From an uncultured Clostridia bacterium (GTDB lineage: Bacteria > Bacillota > Clostridia > Oscillospirales > Acutalibacteraceae), in assembly GCA_947364045.1 (NCBI GenBank), contig CANARN010000006.1, forward strand, positions 1 through 61,041: 61,041 nucleotides of DNA. The letters are read 5' to 3'. Positions within the stretch are counted from its first letter, which is position 1; the number at the start of each line of letters is the position of its first letter. Below are positions 26,186-35,253 of the stretch, piece after piece. A program made the position numbers and the translations under genes. The notes under the pieces are model-generated. The model saw only the letters and a program-made list of their open reading frames with translations, ran no database searches and was not told the DNA's origin.

Positions 26186-26245
26186 TTATAAAAAGGCAGA
26201 AAAAAGTGATACAATAATTATACAATTTCAATCGGAGATGATATT

Positions 26246-26758
26246 ATGGAATTTTCAGAGGTTTTAAAAAACCGCTATTCCTGTAAAAAATTTGACGGCA
26301 GAAAAATCAGCAAAGAACAGTTAAATTATATTCTTGAAGCCGGAAGGCTTGCTCCTACCGCCAAAAACTCGCAGGAACAGCGCATATATGTTATTGAAAG
26401 TGAAGAAGCGCTCGCTGAAATTGACGCCGCTACGCCCTGCCGTTACAATGCAGGGACGGTTTTAGTTGTTGCATTCGATAAAAACGGTGCTTACAATTAC
26501 CCTCGCTCAACCCGTGATTCAGGCGTTGAAGACGCAACCATCGTCGCAACACAGATGATTTTAGCGGCGGCAGATATTGAAGTACAGAGCTGTTGGATTA
26601 ACAATTTTAATCCCGAAGAGCTGAAAATATCTTTAGGACTGCCAGAATCCGAAGAAATACTTATGCTTCTTGATTTAGGCTTTGCCGCCGAAGGCGCAGG
26701 TCCTCTGCCGAATCACAACAGCAGAAAAGAGCTGTCTGAAACGGTAAAATACCTTTAA
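26246..26758 (+). CDS. nitroreductase-family FMN protein
   Basis: 170 residues. Begins with the FMN-binding FSEVLKNRYSCKKFDGRKIS, then APTAKNSQEQRIYVI near 34-48, and ends GPLPNHNSRKELSETV, a short nitroreductase pattern. The family reduces nitro groups, quinones or flavins with NAD(P)H; the physiological substrate is unknown. CGGAGATG lies upstream of the ATG. Monocistronic. Confidence 0.88.
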   Translation: MEFSEVLKNRYSCKKFDGRKISKEQLNYILEAGRLAPTAKNSQEQRIYVIESEEALAEIDAATPCRYNAGTVLVVAFDKNGAYNYPRSTRDSGVEDATIVATQMILAAADIEVQSCWINNFNPEELKISLGLPESEEILMLLDLGFAAEGAGPLPNHNSRKELSETVKYL

Positions 26759-26804
26759 AATCCGAAACGCAACGGTGAATTGACAAATTGCAAGGTATGG
26801 TTGG

Positions 26805-26833
26805 TAGACAGCAACCGTTAAAAAAACTATAAT
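26805..26833 (+). promoter_or_regulatory. promoter of the XRE regulator
   Basis: TAGACA (26805-26810), 17-base spacer, TATAAT (26828-26833). AACGGT at 26771-26776 and ACCGTT at 26814-26819 form an inverted repeat reaching into the spacer, a possible operator. Confidence 0.6.
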
Positions 26834-26868
26834 TAAGCTACAAATTAAACAGCATCGGAGGATGAATT

Positions 26869-27867
26869 ATGATTTTAGCTGATAAAATAACTAACGAAAG
26901 AAAAAAGAACGGTTGGTCACAGGAGGATTTAGCGGAAAAGCTATCGGTTTCAAGACAGTCCGTTTCAAAATGGGAAAGCGCTCAGGCTGTTCCCGATTTA
27001 CAGAAAATTCTTAAAATGGCTGAAATTTTCGGCGTGTCAACCGATTATCTTCTAAAAGACGAATTAGAACCGGAAATAAATCTCGATAACAGTTATTTCA
27101 AAAGTGATGATACAAATTCCTCGCCTCTTCGCAGCATTTCGCTTCAGGAAGCCAACGAATTTTTAAAAATTCAGGAAAAAAACGCGCCTGTGACAGCTCT
27201 CGGAGTTTCACTTTGTATTATTTCCCCTGCTGTTTTAATTTTCCTTACGGGATTTGAAGATTTAAACGAGCGTTTCGGAGTAATCGGTTCTGCAATCGGG
27301 CTTGTAGTCCTGCTGGTTCTTGTTGCAATTGCAGTATTTTTATTTATGACAAGCTCGGCAAAGCTTAAAAAATTTGAATTTCTTGAAAAAGAAATTTTTG
27401 AAACCGCTTACGGCGTAACAGGTATGGTAAAAGAAAAACAAAACGAAAATGCCGAAACTCATACAAGACATCTTTCACTTGGCATAATTCTGTGCATTTT
27501 AAGCGTTATACCCCTCGTTTCCCTTTCAATTCTTTTTGAGGATAAAGACTACATTGCTACTGCTTGTGTAAGCCTGCTTCTGTGTATTGCGTCCGTCGGT
27601 GTGAACCTGATTGTACGCACAAGCATTATTGAGGGAAGCTACAAAAAGCTTTTACAGGAAAATGACTACTCCGTAAAAGCTAAAAAGGAAAATGCTTTTT
27701 TAAGCCCGCTGTCAAGCATTTACTGGCTTATCATAACCGCCGCCTATCTTGCCGCCAGCTTTATTACAAACAGGTGGGAAATTACTTGGATAATTTGGCC
27801 TGTAAGCGCAGTCATCTACCCCGTATTTATTCAAATTTTAAAGCTTATACACAAGAAAAACGGTTAA
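26869..27867 (+). CDS. XRE-type regulator tethered to a membrane domain
   Basis: 332 residues. A Cro/C1 helix-turn-helix lies at 5-60 (KKNGWSQEDLAEKLSVSRQS VSKWE region). A linker to about 110 leads to hydrophobic segments near 105-127, 135-158, 205-222, 230-248 and 285-325, making at least four membrane helices. This family of DNA-binding membrane proteins is common in clostridia; targets are unknown. GGAGG lies before the ATG, and a terminator follows the gene. Confidence 0.85.
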   Translation: MILADKITNERKKNGWSQEDLAEKLSVSRQSVSKWESAQAVPDLQKILKMAEIFGVSTDYLLKDELEPEINLDNSYFKSDDTNSSPLRSISLQEANEFLKIQEKNAPVTALGVSLCIISPAVLIFLTGFEDLNERFGVIGSAIGLVVLLVLVAIAVFLFMTSSAKLKKFEFLEKEIFETAYGVTGMVKEKQNENAETHTRHLSLGIILCILSVIPLVSLSILFEDKDYIATACVSLLLCIASVGVNLIVRTSIIEGSYKKLLQENDYSVKAKKENAFLSPLSSIYWLIITAAYLAASFITNRWEITWIIWPVSAVIYPVFIQILKLIHKKNG

Positions 27868-27884
27868 TATTCCAAACAATTTCA

Positions 27885-27916
27885 AAATCCCCTCATCGAA
27901 AATGAGGGGATTTTTG
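27885..27916 (+). terminator. terminator of the XRE gene
   Basis: AAATCCCCTCAT pairs with ATGAGGGGATTT over a short loop, then TTG. Confidence 0.8.
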
Positions 27917-27945
27917 AATATAATGTTAACATTTATTGCGTTCTG

Positions 27946-27974
27946 TTGAGAAAACATACTCACAGTGCTATAAT
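27946..27974 (+). promoter_or_regulatory. sigma-A promoter of the transporter trio
   Basis: TTGAGA (27946-27951), 17-base spacer, TATAAT (27969-27974), 40 bases before the start codon. Confidence 0.8.
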
Positions 27975-28013
27975 GTAAATTATATTCGGAACTTACTGAA
28001 CGGAGGTATACAG

Positions 28014-28790
28014 ATGGATTTATTCATAAAAATACTTGTTTGCTTTTTTGCAGGAGCGGGCGCAGGTATCGGAACGGGATTTGCGGGTATGAGCGCGGCG
28101 GCAGTAGTCGGACCTATGCTCATAACTTTTCTCGGTATTCCGCCTTACGAAGCAGTGGGCATCGGTCTTGCCAGTGACGTTCTTGCAAGCGCAGTAAGCT
28201 CTTACAACTATAAAAAAAGCAAAAATATTGACATTAAAAACGGTGTTGTAATGATGATTGCAGTCCTTGTAATGACTGTTATCGGCTCATTCACCGCCAA
28301 GTTCCTTCCCGAACGGGCAATGGGCAACACAATGCAAATTTCTATGATTATTATAGGGCTTCGTTTCCTTTTAAAGCCCGTTATGACAACCAAAGCCCAA
28401 ATGGAAGGTATACCTAAATCCAAGCGCATAAGAAATGCCCTTATCGGAGGAATAGTTATCGGCTTTATTTGCGGTTTTATCGGCGCAGGTGGAGGAATGA
28501 TGATGCTGTTCATTCTCACCTCATTCCTCGGCTACGAGCTTCACACGGCTGTGGGTACAAGCGTTTTCATTATGACCTTTACCGCTCTTACAGGCGCTGT
28601 AAGCCACTTTACCATAGGCGAAATGCCTGACACGGCAACACTGCTTCTGTGTATTTTATTTACATTTATCTGGGCGCAGATTGCCTCAAAAATCGCCAAT
28701 AAGGCGCAAACAAAAACACTTAACCGTGTTGTAGGCGCAGTTCTGATTATTACAAGCGCTGTAATACTGACGGTTAATTTTCTCAAGTAA
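28014..28790 (+). CDS. TSUP/TauE-SafE family membrane permease
   Basis: 258 residues from ATG 28014 (GGAGG 7 bases upstream); the frame is open further upstream but would include the promoter. Eight or so membrane segments with the two family repeats GAGIGTGFAGMSAAAVVGPML near 18-38 and GFICGFIGAGGGMMML near 148-163. The family carries sulfite, sulfoacetate and related sulfur anions or organic acids. It is the first of three transporter genes. Confidence 0.88.
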   Translation: MDLFIKILVCFFAGAGAGIGTGFAGMSAAAVVGPMLITFLGIPPYEAVGIGLASDVLASAVSSYNYKKSKNIDIKNGVVMMIAVLVMTVIGSFTAKFLPERAMGNTMQISMIIIGLRFLLKPVMTTKAQMEGIPKSKRIRNALIGGIVIGFICGFIGAGGGMMMLFILTSFLGYELHTAVGTSVFIMTFTALTGAVSHFTIGEMPDTATLLLCILFTFIWAQIASKIANKAQTKTLNRVVGAVLIITSAVILTVNFLK

Positions 28791-28846
28791 CACAAAATTT
28801 TATTTTTCATAACATAAAAGTGGATTAAATTATCGGAGGAATAATT

Positions 28847-29623
28847 ATGACACTTTTAACTGCACAGGGGCTTCTGGTTCCGCTTTTCGGAACCGCTTTA
28901 GGCTCTGCGTGCGTTTTGTTTATGAAAAAATATTTCAGTATTGCCGTTCAGAACGGACTTATGGGCTTTGCGGCAGGTGTAATGGTTGCCGCGTCGGTAT
29001 GGAGTTTAATTATACCGTCAATTGAACAGTCAGAGCATTTAGGGAAGCTGGCTTTTTTCCCTGCGGTAGCAGGTTTTTGTATAGGAATGGTTTCTCTTAT
29101 GCTTACAGATAAAGTTACTGATAAAATACAAAAAAGCTCTCAAAATGAGGAAAATTCCTATTTCAGAAAAACTACTATGCTTGTTGTCGCCGTCGTACTG
29201 CACAATATTCCTGAAGGAATGGCGGTTGGCGCTGTTTATGCAAATGCGCTTGCAACCAAGGAAAGCGCTGCATTTTCAGCCGCTTTTGTCTTAGCAATGG
29301 GAATAGCTATACAGAATCTGCCTGAGGGCGCAATAATTTCTATGCCCCTGGCAGCCAGAGGTATGAGCAAGGGAAAGGCTTTTTTTAACGGAATCTTATC
29401 AGGTGTAGTAGAGCCTGTTGCAGGTCTTCTTACTATTCTGCTTTCTGCACTTATAATTCCCGTTCTGCCTTATCTTCTTTCCTTTGCGGCGGGAGCTATG
29501 ATTTTTGTCGTTGTTAAAGAACTTGTCCCCGAAATAAGTACGGGCAAACACTCGGACAGCGGAATTATGATGTTTACACTCGGCTTCTCGCTTATGATGG
29601 CGTTAGATGTCGCTTTGGGGTGA
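28847..29623 (+). CDS. ZIP-family divalent metal transporter
   Basis: 258 residues with eight hydrophobic segments. The metal path signatures are clear: HNIPEGMAVG near 123-132 and QNLPEGAIISMPL near 155-167. ZIP proteins import zinc, iron or manganese. The cytoplasmic loop lacks the usual His-rich stretch. GGAGGA lies before the ATG; the next gene overlaps or abuts its stop. Confidence 0.9.
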   Translation: MTLLTAQGLLVPLFGTALGSACVLFMKKYFSIAVQNGLMGFAAGVMVAASVWSLIIPSIEQSEHLGKLAFFPAVAGFCIGMVSLMLTDKVTDKIQKSSQNEENSYFRKTTMLVVAVVLHNIPEGMAVGAVYANALATKESAAFSAAFVLAMGIAIQNLPEGAIISMPLAARGMSKGKAFFNGILSGVVEPVAGLLTILLSALIIPVLPYLLSFAAGAMIFVVVKELVPEISTGKHSDSGIMMFTLGFSLMMALDVALG

Positions 29624-29628
29624 AAATT

Positions 29629-30042
29629 ATGTGGTTTATTTTAGCATTGCTGTCAGCCGTTTTTGCGGCGTTTACTTCGGTTTTGGCAAAAATCGGAATA
29701 GACGGCGTTAACTCAAGCCTTGCCACTGCAGTAAGAACCGTTGTTGTTCTTTTTATGTCATGGGCAATGGTCTTTATTACAAATTCACAAGGCGGAATTA
29801 CGGAAATAAGCAAAAAAAGCTGGATATTCCTTATTTTGTCCGGACTTGCAACAGGCGCTTCATGGCTTTGCTATTATAAAGCAATCGGGATTGGTCAGGT
29901 ATCAAAGGTTGTTCCCATTGACAAGCTGAGCATTATCTTTACATTCATTTTAGCCTTTGTTTTTCTTCACGAAAAGCTAACCGTTAAATCGGTTATAGGC
30001 TGTATTTTAATATGCATCGGCACACTTTTAACCGTACTGTAA
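29629..30042 (+). CDS. half-size EamA/DMT-type transporter
   Basis: 137 residues from ATG 29629; GGGGTGA at the end of the ZIP gene can serve as its ribosome binding site, and a GTG at 29620 is an alternative start. It has a single EamA repeat with five hydrophobic segments (WFILALLSAVFAAFTSVLAKIG; SWLCYYKAIGIGQVSKVVPIDKLS). Full EamA proteins have two repeats, so this one probably works as a dimer. Substrate unknown. Confidence 0.82.
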   Translation: MWFILALLSAVFAAFTSVLAKIGIDGVNSSLATAVRTVVVLFMSWAMVFITNSQGGITEISKKSWIFLILSGLATGASWLCYYKAIGIGQVSKVVPIDKLSIIFTFILAFVFLHEKLTVKSVIGCILICIGTLLTVL

Positions 30043-30055
30043 CACTGCATATAAC

Positions 30056-30096
30056 AAAACCGCCGGGGGTACTTGGACTGCCCCGGCGGTTTTTAT
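30056..30096. terminator. bidirectional terminator between convergent genes
   Basis: A 13-bp perfect stem AAAACCGCCGGGG/CCCCGGCGGTTTT with a 12-base loop and T runs on both strands, separating the transporter genes from the giant dockerin gene. Confidence 0.88.
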
Positions 30097-30113
30097 TGTA
30101 TTTTATCAAGCTT

Positions 30114-33100
30114 TTACGGCAGCTTAACCGCGCCGTGTAAATACATATTAAGATAAACTGCATCCATTCCGTCAACTGCTCCGTCGCCGTTTATATCTGC
30201 ATTCGTCATCTGCTGTCCGTTCAAAGCGAAATTGCATTTAATATGTATCATAAGTAAATCGTAGTCATCGCGGTCAATATCACCGTCGAGGTCAATGTCT
30301 CCTATCAAAGACTTTCCGACAGATAAAGCAACATCCTGCTTCGTATCACCCGTCACATTTATCACCTTACGGTATAACTCGTGACCGTCACACTCGGCAA
30401 TTAAAATATATCCTCCGTTGTTTATTCCGTCAAACGAATATGACGTTTCATTTATTCCAACCGTCTTTTTGGTTATAAGACCGTTAGTGTAAAAATCATA
30501 AATCTTAATTGTTATGCTGTCGGCAAGCTCCGAAGCTTCAACAGATATATTTCCGTGAATACCCGCTCCCGTTTTCTGAGATTTATCAAGAATTACCGAG
30601 TACACGGGACTTTCATAGCTTTCAACTCCGTATTTGTTGACAGACTTAAATTTATAATCGGCAACAACACTTTCCGAAAGAGTCAGCGAATTACCTGAAA
30701 TTTCAGTCCAGCCTTTGCCGTTGTCATAAAAATAAGTAACCTCCTGACCGTCAGGGCTGAAGAAATTAAAGGTAATATCATCACCCGTACGAATTCCTAT
30801 CGTTCCATCAACAGTAACCTGAAGCACAGGCTTATTTCCGGGATTTAACGGGTCATAGAAATTGTCAACCGTAAGCAAATAGTTTGATGTTTTAAGGTTG
30901 TTGCCCGTAACAGTAATAAGGTATGTGCCGTTCTTAGACACAGTAATAAATTCTGCTCCCGTAATATCCTCACCGTTAAGGGTAACCGATTTAAGCCCTG
31001 CTTCGCCGTATTTGTAATCCAAATGAACCTTATATGGATTAACGGTAATATCGGTCATCTCCGGCGTTACCGTAACCTCGGGAACGACTGTATCTATCAT
31101 AACGATATAGCTGTCTGAGGGAGGACTCTTCGTACCCGCCGCATTAACAGCCATAAACTGATAATTGGCATTTATGTTATCGTAAAGCACAATCTGATTG
31201 CCTGTTGTAATTTCAGTCCAGCCGCTTCCGTCGTTATAGTAATATGTTACCCCTGAAAGCGAAGGCTCAAGAGTTGAAAAGCTAAAGGTCATATTTTCGC
31301 CTGTCCAGCGTTTAAATGTACCCTGAAACTCAACGCGGATAACCGGCATCTGACGGTCAATTTTAACCGAAACGGGAACAATGTCGCTTTCAAGATTCGA
31401 GTATGACACTGTCTTAAATTCAAGAATATGCTCGCCCTCATCGCCGAAGCTGATATTAGGCTCAGCCATTACCTTCCAATCGCCGCCGTCAACTCTGTAA
31501 AGATACTCGTAAATTCCGGAAAAGGCATAGGACGAAACGGAAACATTTACCGAGTCAGAGGTCCATACACCGTTTTCATACTCCTGCCCCTTGCTCACGG
31601 CATTTACCTCGATAGTAGGATTATCGCCGTCAATAACAAAGCCATCCGAACGGTAAACTGCAGATTCATTACCTGCCCTGTCGGTTGCCTTAACTTCAAC
31701 AACACCCTTGAAATTCGGTGAAAACTGCGGCTTGTCAAGCTCGTTATATGTTATCCATTCTTCTGAAACAGGAATACCGTTTTCATCAAGCAGGCGGTAT
31801 TCGACTTTTCCGACGCTTGCTATTCCTCGGTCCTCCGCAAAAACAGTAAGCTCAACAATTTCGTTAAAGAACAGTCCGTATTCCTCGCCTGTCAGCTCAC
31901 GCGCGTTTGTTCCTGTTGTTTTATGCTTTAAAACTATCCTGTTGATAACGGGCGGTTCACGGTCAATGTTATTTACCGTTTTAATAAGTGTTTTTGAAAG
32001 CCCGTTATTTGCCGTTACGGTAACCGAGTAGTCGCCGTTTTCGGTAACTAAAAACTCTGTATTGCCGTTAATATCCTCACCGTTAACTGTAATTGACTTT
32101 ATTCCCGACAGACCGATGCTTAAATTATCTATTTTTATCTTAAAATTCTGATTTGTTACGGTATTTATTTCTTTGTTAAGAACAAAGTACGGCGTAACAT
32201 TATCACGCTTTACAGTATATCCGTCGGTTTCGGCACTCTCAATATTTTCGCTGTTTACAGCTTTAAAATAATATACATCCTGTAAATTAGTATTCACGGT
32301 AAGAGTATTACCTGACAGTACCGTCCAGTTAGATTTACTCTCAGGTCTGTAATAATATTTCAGTCCGCCAAGCTCATTGGTGGCTGACAGCGTAAATGTA
32401 ATGTTGTTGGGAGTCCATTCGCCTGCATATCCGTTAGTATCAACCGAAACAACCGGTATTCCGTATACTATTACAGGGAAAGAGGTTTCCGCCGTTCTTC
32501 CCTCGTGAGTGTATGAAACAGTAATATTCTGCTCAACATTGTAAAGCGTCGGGTCAAAGTCCTCAGTATGAACTATGTAATCGGTAACCATTTCGGAGGG
32601 AGCGTTGGAATAGTTTGCTTTTACAGTAAGACCCTCAAGGTCAAGCTCTGTTTCACCCTCAAGATATTTGTATTTCGGCTCGGTAATTTCAATGCTTTCA
32701 ACAGCCTTTGACGCAAGTGTTATTGAGAATACCCCTCGATAGCTTCTTCCCGCTCTTGTTACTGAAAGTACAATATACTGCTCCGTGTCAAGTATATTCG
32801 GATTTATTTCGCCTACCGAGTAATCCGTAACCTCAACAGTCAAATCACTGTCCTGATACATTTCCGATGTATCGCCGTAATATTTCTCAATATCTGCCCT
32901 GTCATACGTCAGCTGAACACGAAGTCCCGTAAGGTCAAGCTCTGTTTCACCCTCAACATAATCGGTTTTTGTAGGCGCTGTAACAGTAATACTCTTGGGT
33001 TCTATCTCAACAGTATTTATTTTTTTGCTTGTTTGAACATAAGAGGTAAGATTACGCTTACCGTAAAGGTAAATGTTTGTTTCGCCTGAATTCAGCGCAG

Positions 33101-35072
33101 TAACAGTGCCGTCACTTGAAATCTTTGCAATATCATTTTCAGTGTATTTCGGTCCGCTGACGGTTACTGAATTTTCAAAAGGACTCTGTCCCTCATTATT
33201 TTCAATACCCCAATACGTTCCTGTTGCATCAAAACGTGACGGAGAAAAAGAGCCGTTATACTTTATTGGGAAATCCTTGATTACATTGTCAACTCCCTCA
33301 ATATGCGCCTGTGTGAAATAGTTTATAGTTGACCTTGTAACCTCAACCGTAACAGTTTTGGAAATACCGCCTATTGTTGCAGTAACCTTAACCGTTTTTG
33401 TACGGTTTGTAAATGTACCTGAACCGCCCTCAATACCTTTTATTAAGCCGTTTGCGTCAACAGATGCAATTTTTGAGTCGGCTGATGTCCACTTAATCGT
33501 TTCAAGAATCTGAGGGTCATAATCCTCGGGATTTATATTAGTAATTGTAAGCTGCGAGGTTTTTCCCTCGTCAATGGTAAGATCGCCTGAAATAGTAAAA
33601 TCGGTAATCGGTTTGCCGAAAAATACGCTTTTTGTCGTTTCAACCGTAACGTCCTTATTTGTTGCCCTTGCAACAATTGTTATAATACCGCTGGCATTGG
33701 CAGTAAGATTGCCGTTTGAATCTATTGTGCCGTAAATTGTTGAGGCAGGTGTATCCGGCGTTGCCATTATGTAATTGCCTTCATCGTCAAGAATACCCCA
33801 TTCTCTTACAATTGAACTGCTCGTATTAAGTCTTGTCGGGTAAACCGTTGATGTGTATTTTGATGTACTGCCGATTCCGAGAGCGTCTTCACCCTCAATT
33901 TCAATATTATTAATGTCGCCTTGAATTGCTCCGCGCTTAACCTCAACCTCAACGCTCTTAGTAACTTCGCCCAATGTAACGGTAACGGTTGCCTTTTTAG
34001 AATAAGTAATGCCGCTTCCGCCGTCAAGACCCGTTATATTACCCTCTTGGTCAACAATAACAACGGACGGGTCTGAGCTTGACCAAACTGCGTCGCCCGT
34101 ATATGCGCCTGCCGGCACTACATTCGACACGGCAAGCTTTGAGCTTTCGCCCTCCTTAACACTTGTTGTACCGCTGATTGAAAAATCGGTAACAGGAAGC
34201 TCCTCTTTTGCAACAACATTAAATGTAATTGAATCCGAAAATGCGGCGTAAAGAGCATTTGTAGGAGTAATTTTGATTTTCAGTTTACCGGGATTTGTAA
34301 ATGTAACAAGACCGTCATCTGTAACTTCGCCCTTTGCCGACTCAAAAACCGTCTTGTCAACGCTCCATTTAACCCCCTGCTTTAATCTTACGGGCGTTAC
34401 CGCGCCGTAAAGCTGAACCGTTGTACCGACCGCAACAGTGGTAGGCACAGCCTTTTTATTTGTAATGTGAACGCCTGTCGGCGCAACCTGAGCAATGATG
34501 CTTTGAGTAACCAGAACCTCTATCTTATCGTTTGCAATTTCAACTCCGTCTGCGCTGTAAAGCGTAGCCGTTATCTCAACATTCATATTGTCGAGATATT
34601 TTCGCAAGCTTTCGCCCAACTGGTCGCCCGCAATACCTGAAACTATTGCTACAAGAACATCTGTATTAACAGTTTCAATATCAACGCCGCTGGAAGCAAT
34701 AGCATCCTCAATGGATTTTGCCATAGATTCGCCGACCAATGGAAGAGAACGTATATTTTCGTCTATCCAAAGCTGAATAATTGCGGCTTTGGAATAGTCG
34801 TAAGCTGTAACCTTTCCGTTTTCATCAACATTTGCCAAAAGCGGCAGATTGCTTTCCCAAGTAACATAGGCCCCCTCAGGCATTTCAGGGGTAACCGTGT
34901 AAGAAAGCTTAACGTTTCGGTACTCCTGCACCTCGATTCTTTCAGTGATTTCGTTTCCGTTTTCATCCGTTATATTTATTGCTTCTCCGAGAGAAAATAC
35001 AGTAAATGCGGGATTAAATACAGAAATCACAAGTAAAACAGCAAGTACGCATCCGATAAGCTTGTTCTTCAT
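30114..35072 (-). CDS. giant secreted Ig-repeat protein with type I dockerin
   Basis: 1652 residues. Signal peptide at about 1-30 (KLIGCVLAVLLVISVFNPAF). The N-terminal half holds Big_2-type Ig domains with the pattern EGxSSKLAVSNVVPAG...VTVTLGEVTKSVEVEV, repeated with about 200-residue spacing. Near 700-860 are two Big_3-like modules (EGETELDLTGLRVQLTY; EGETELDLEGLTVKANY). From about 880 to 1510 come at least four repeats of an Ig-like unit with YYYRPESKSNW, YLYRVDGGDW, YYYNDGSGWTEI and YFYDNGKGWTEI. A CnaB-like module near 1530-1585 leads to a dockerin from 1591 (loops DIDLDGDIDRDD and DINGDGAVDGMD). No catalytic motif is seen; an adhesin or structural surface protein is likely. Monocistronic, and divergent from the GH95-like gene. 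Confidence 0.88.
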   Translation of the reverse strand: MKNKLIGCVLAVLLVISVFNPAFTVFSLGEAINITDENGNEITERIEVQEYRNVKLSYTVTPEMPEGAYVTWESNLPLLANVDENGKVTAYDYSKAAIIQLWIDENIRSLPLVGESMAKSIEDAIASSGVDIETVNTDVLVAIVSGIAGDQLGESLRKYLDNMNVEITATLYSADGVEIANDKIEVLVTQSIIAQVAPTGVHITNKKAVPTTVAVGTTVQLYGAVTPVRLKQGVKWSVDKTVFESAKGEVTDDGLVTFTNPGKLKIKITPTNALYAAFSDSITFNVVAKEELPVTDFSISGTTSVKEGESSKLAVSNVVPAGAYTGDAVWSSSDPSVVIVDQEGNITGLDGGSGITYSKKATVTVTLGEVTKSVEVEVKRGAIQGDINNIEIEGEDALGIGSTSKYTSTVYPTRLNTSSSIVREWGILDDEGNYIMATPDTPASTIYGTIDSNGNLTANASGIITIVARATNKDVTVETTKSVFFGKPITDFTISGDLTIDEGKTSQLTITNINPEDYDPQILETIKWTSADSKIASVDANGLIKGIEGGSGTFTNRTKTVKVTATIGGISKTVTVEVTRSTINYFTQAHIEGVDNVIKDFPIKYNGSFSPSRFDATGTYWGIENNEGQSPFENSVTVSGPKYTENDIAKISSDGTVTALNSGETNIYLYGKRNLTSYVQTSKKINTVEIEPKSITVTAPTKTDYVEGETELDLTGLRVQLTYDRADIEKYYGDTSEMYQDSDLTVEVTDYSVGEINPNILDTEQYIVLSVTRAGRSYRGVFSITLASKAVESIEITEPKYKYLEGETELDLEGLTVKANYSNAPSEMVTDYIVHTEDFDPTLYNVEQNITVSYTHEGRTAETSFPVIVYGIPVVSVDTNGYAGEWTPNNITFTLSATNELGGLKYYYRPESKSNWTVLSGNTLTVNTNLQDVYYFKAVNSENIESAETDGYTVKRDNVTPYFVLNKEINTVTNQNFKIKIDNLSIGLSGIKSITVNGEDINGNTEFLVTENGDYSVTVTANNGLSKTLIKTVNNIDREPPVINRIVLKHKTTGTNARELTGEEYGLFFNEIVELTVFAEDRGIASVGKVEYRLLDENGIPVSEEWITYNELDKPQFSPNFKGVVEVKATDRAGNESAVYRSDGFVIDGDNPTIEVNAVSKGQEYENGVWTSDSVNVSVSSYAFSGIYEYLYRVDGGDWKVMAEPNISFGDEGEHILEFKTVSYSNLESDIVPVSVKIDRQMPVIRVEFQGTFKRWTGENMTFSFSTLEPSLSGVTYYYNDGSGWTEITTGNQIVLYDNINANYQFMAVNAAGTKSPPSDSYIVMIDTVVPEVTVTPEMTDITVNPYKVHLDYKYGEAGLKSVTLNGEDITGAEFITVSKNGTYLITVTGNNLKTSNYLLTVDNFYDPLNPGNKPVLQVTVDGTIGIRTGDDITFNFFSPDGQEVTYFYDNGKGWTEISGNSLTLSESVVADYKFKSVNKYGVESYESPVYSVILDKSQKTGAGIHGNISVEASELADSITIKIYDFYTNGLITKKTVGINETSYSFDGINNGGYILIAECDGHELYRKVINVTGDTKQDVALSVGKSLIGDIDLDGDIDRDDYDLLMIHIKCNFALNGQQMTNADINGDGAVDGMDAVYLNMYLHGAVKLP

Positions 35073-35253
35073 AGCCTTTCACTCCATCATTAAATATAAT
35101 TACGCATAATTTTATCACACTTCAATTTGTTTTTCAATATTTTTTAATTTCCATATAATGTTTTTTGTAATTTTTTACAGAAGCGTTAATAACTATTTCT
35201 TTTTTATTCCAGATATGATATTATATTTTTACAATTTCTCAAGGGGGATCAAA

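Noticed and set aside
13686-35072. A complete cellulosome locus
   Set aside because: Two dockerin proteins are present but no cohesin, scaffoldin or cellulase occurs in the window.
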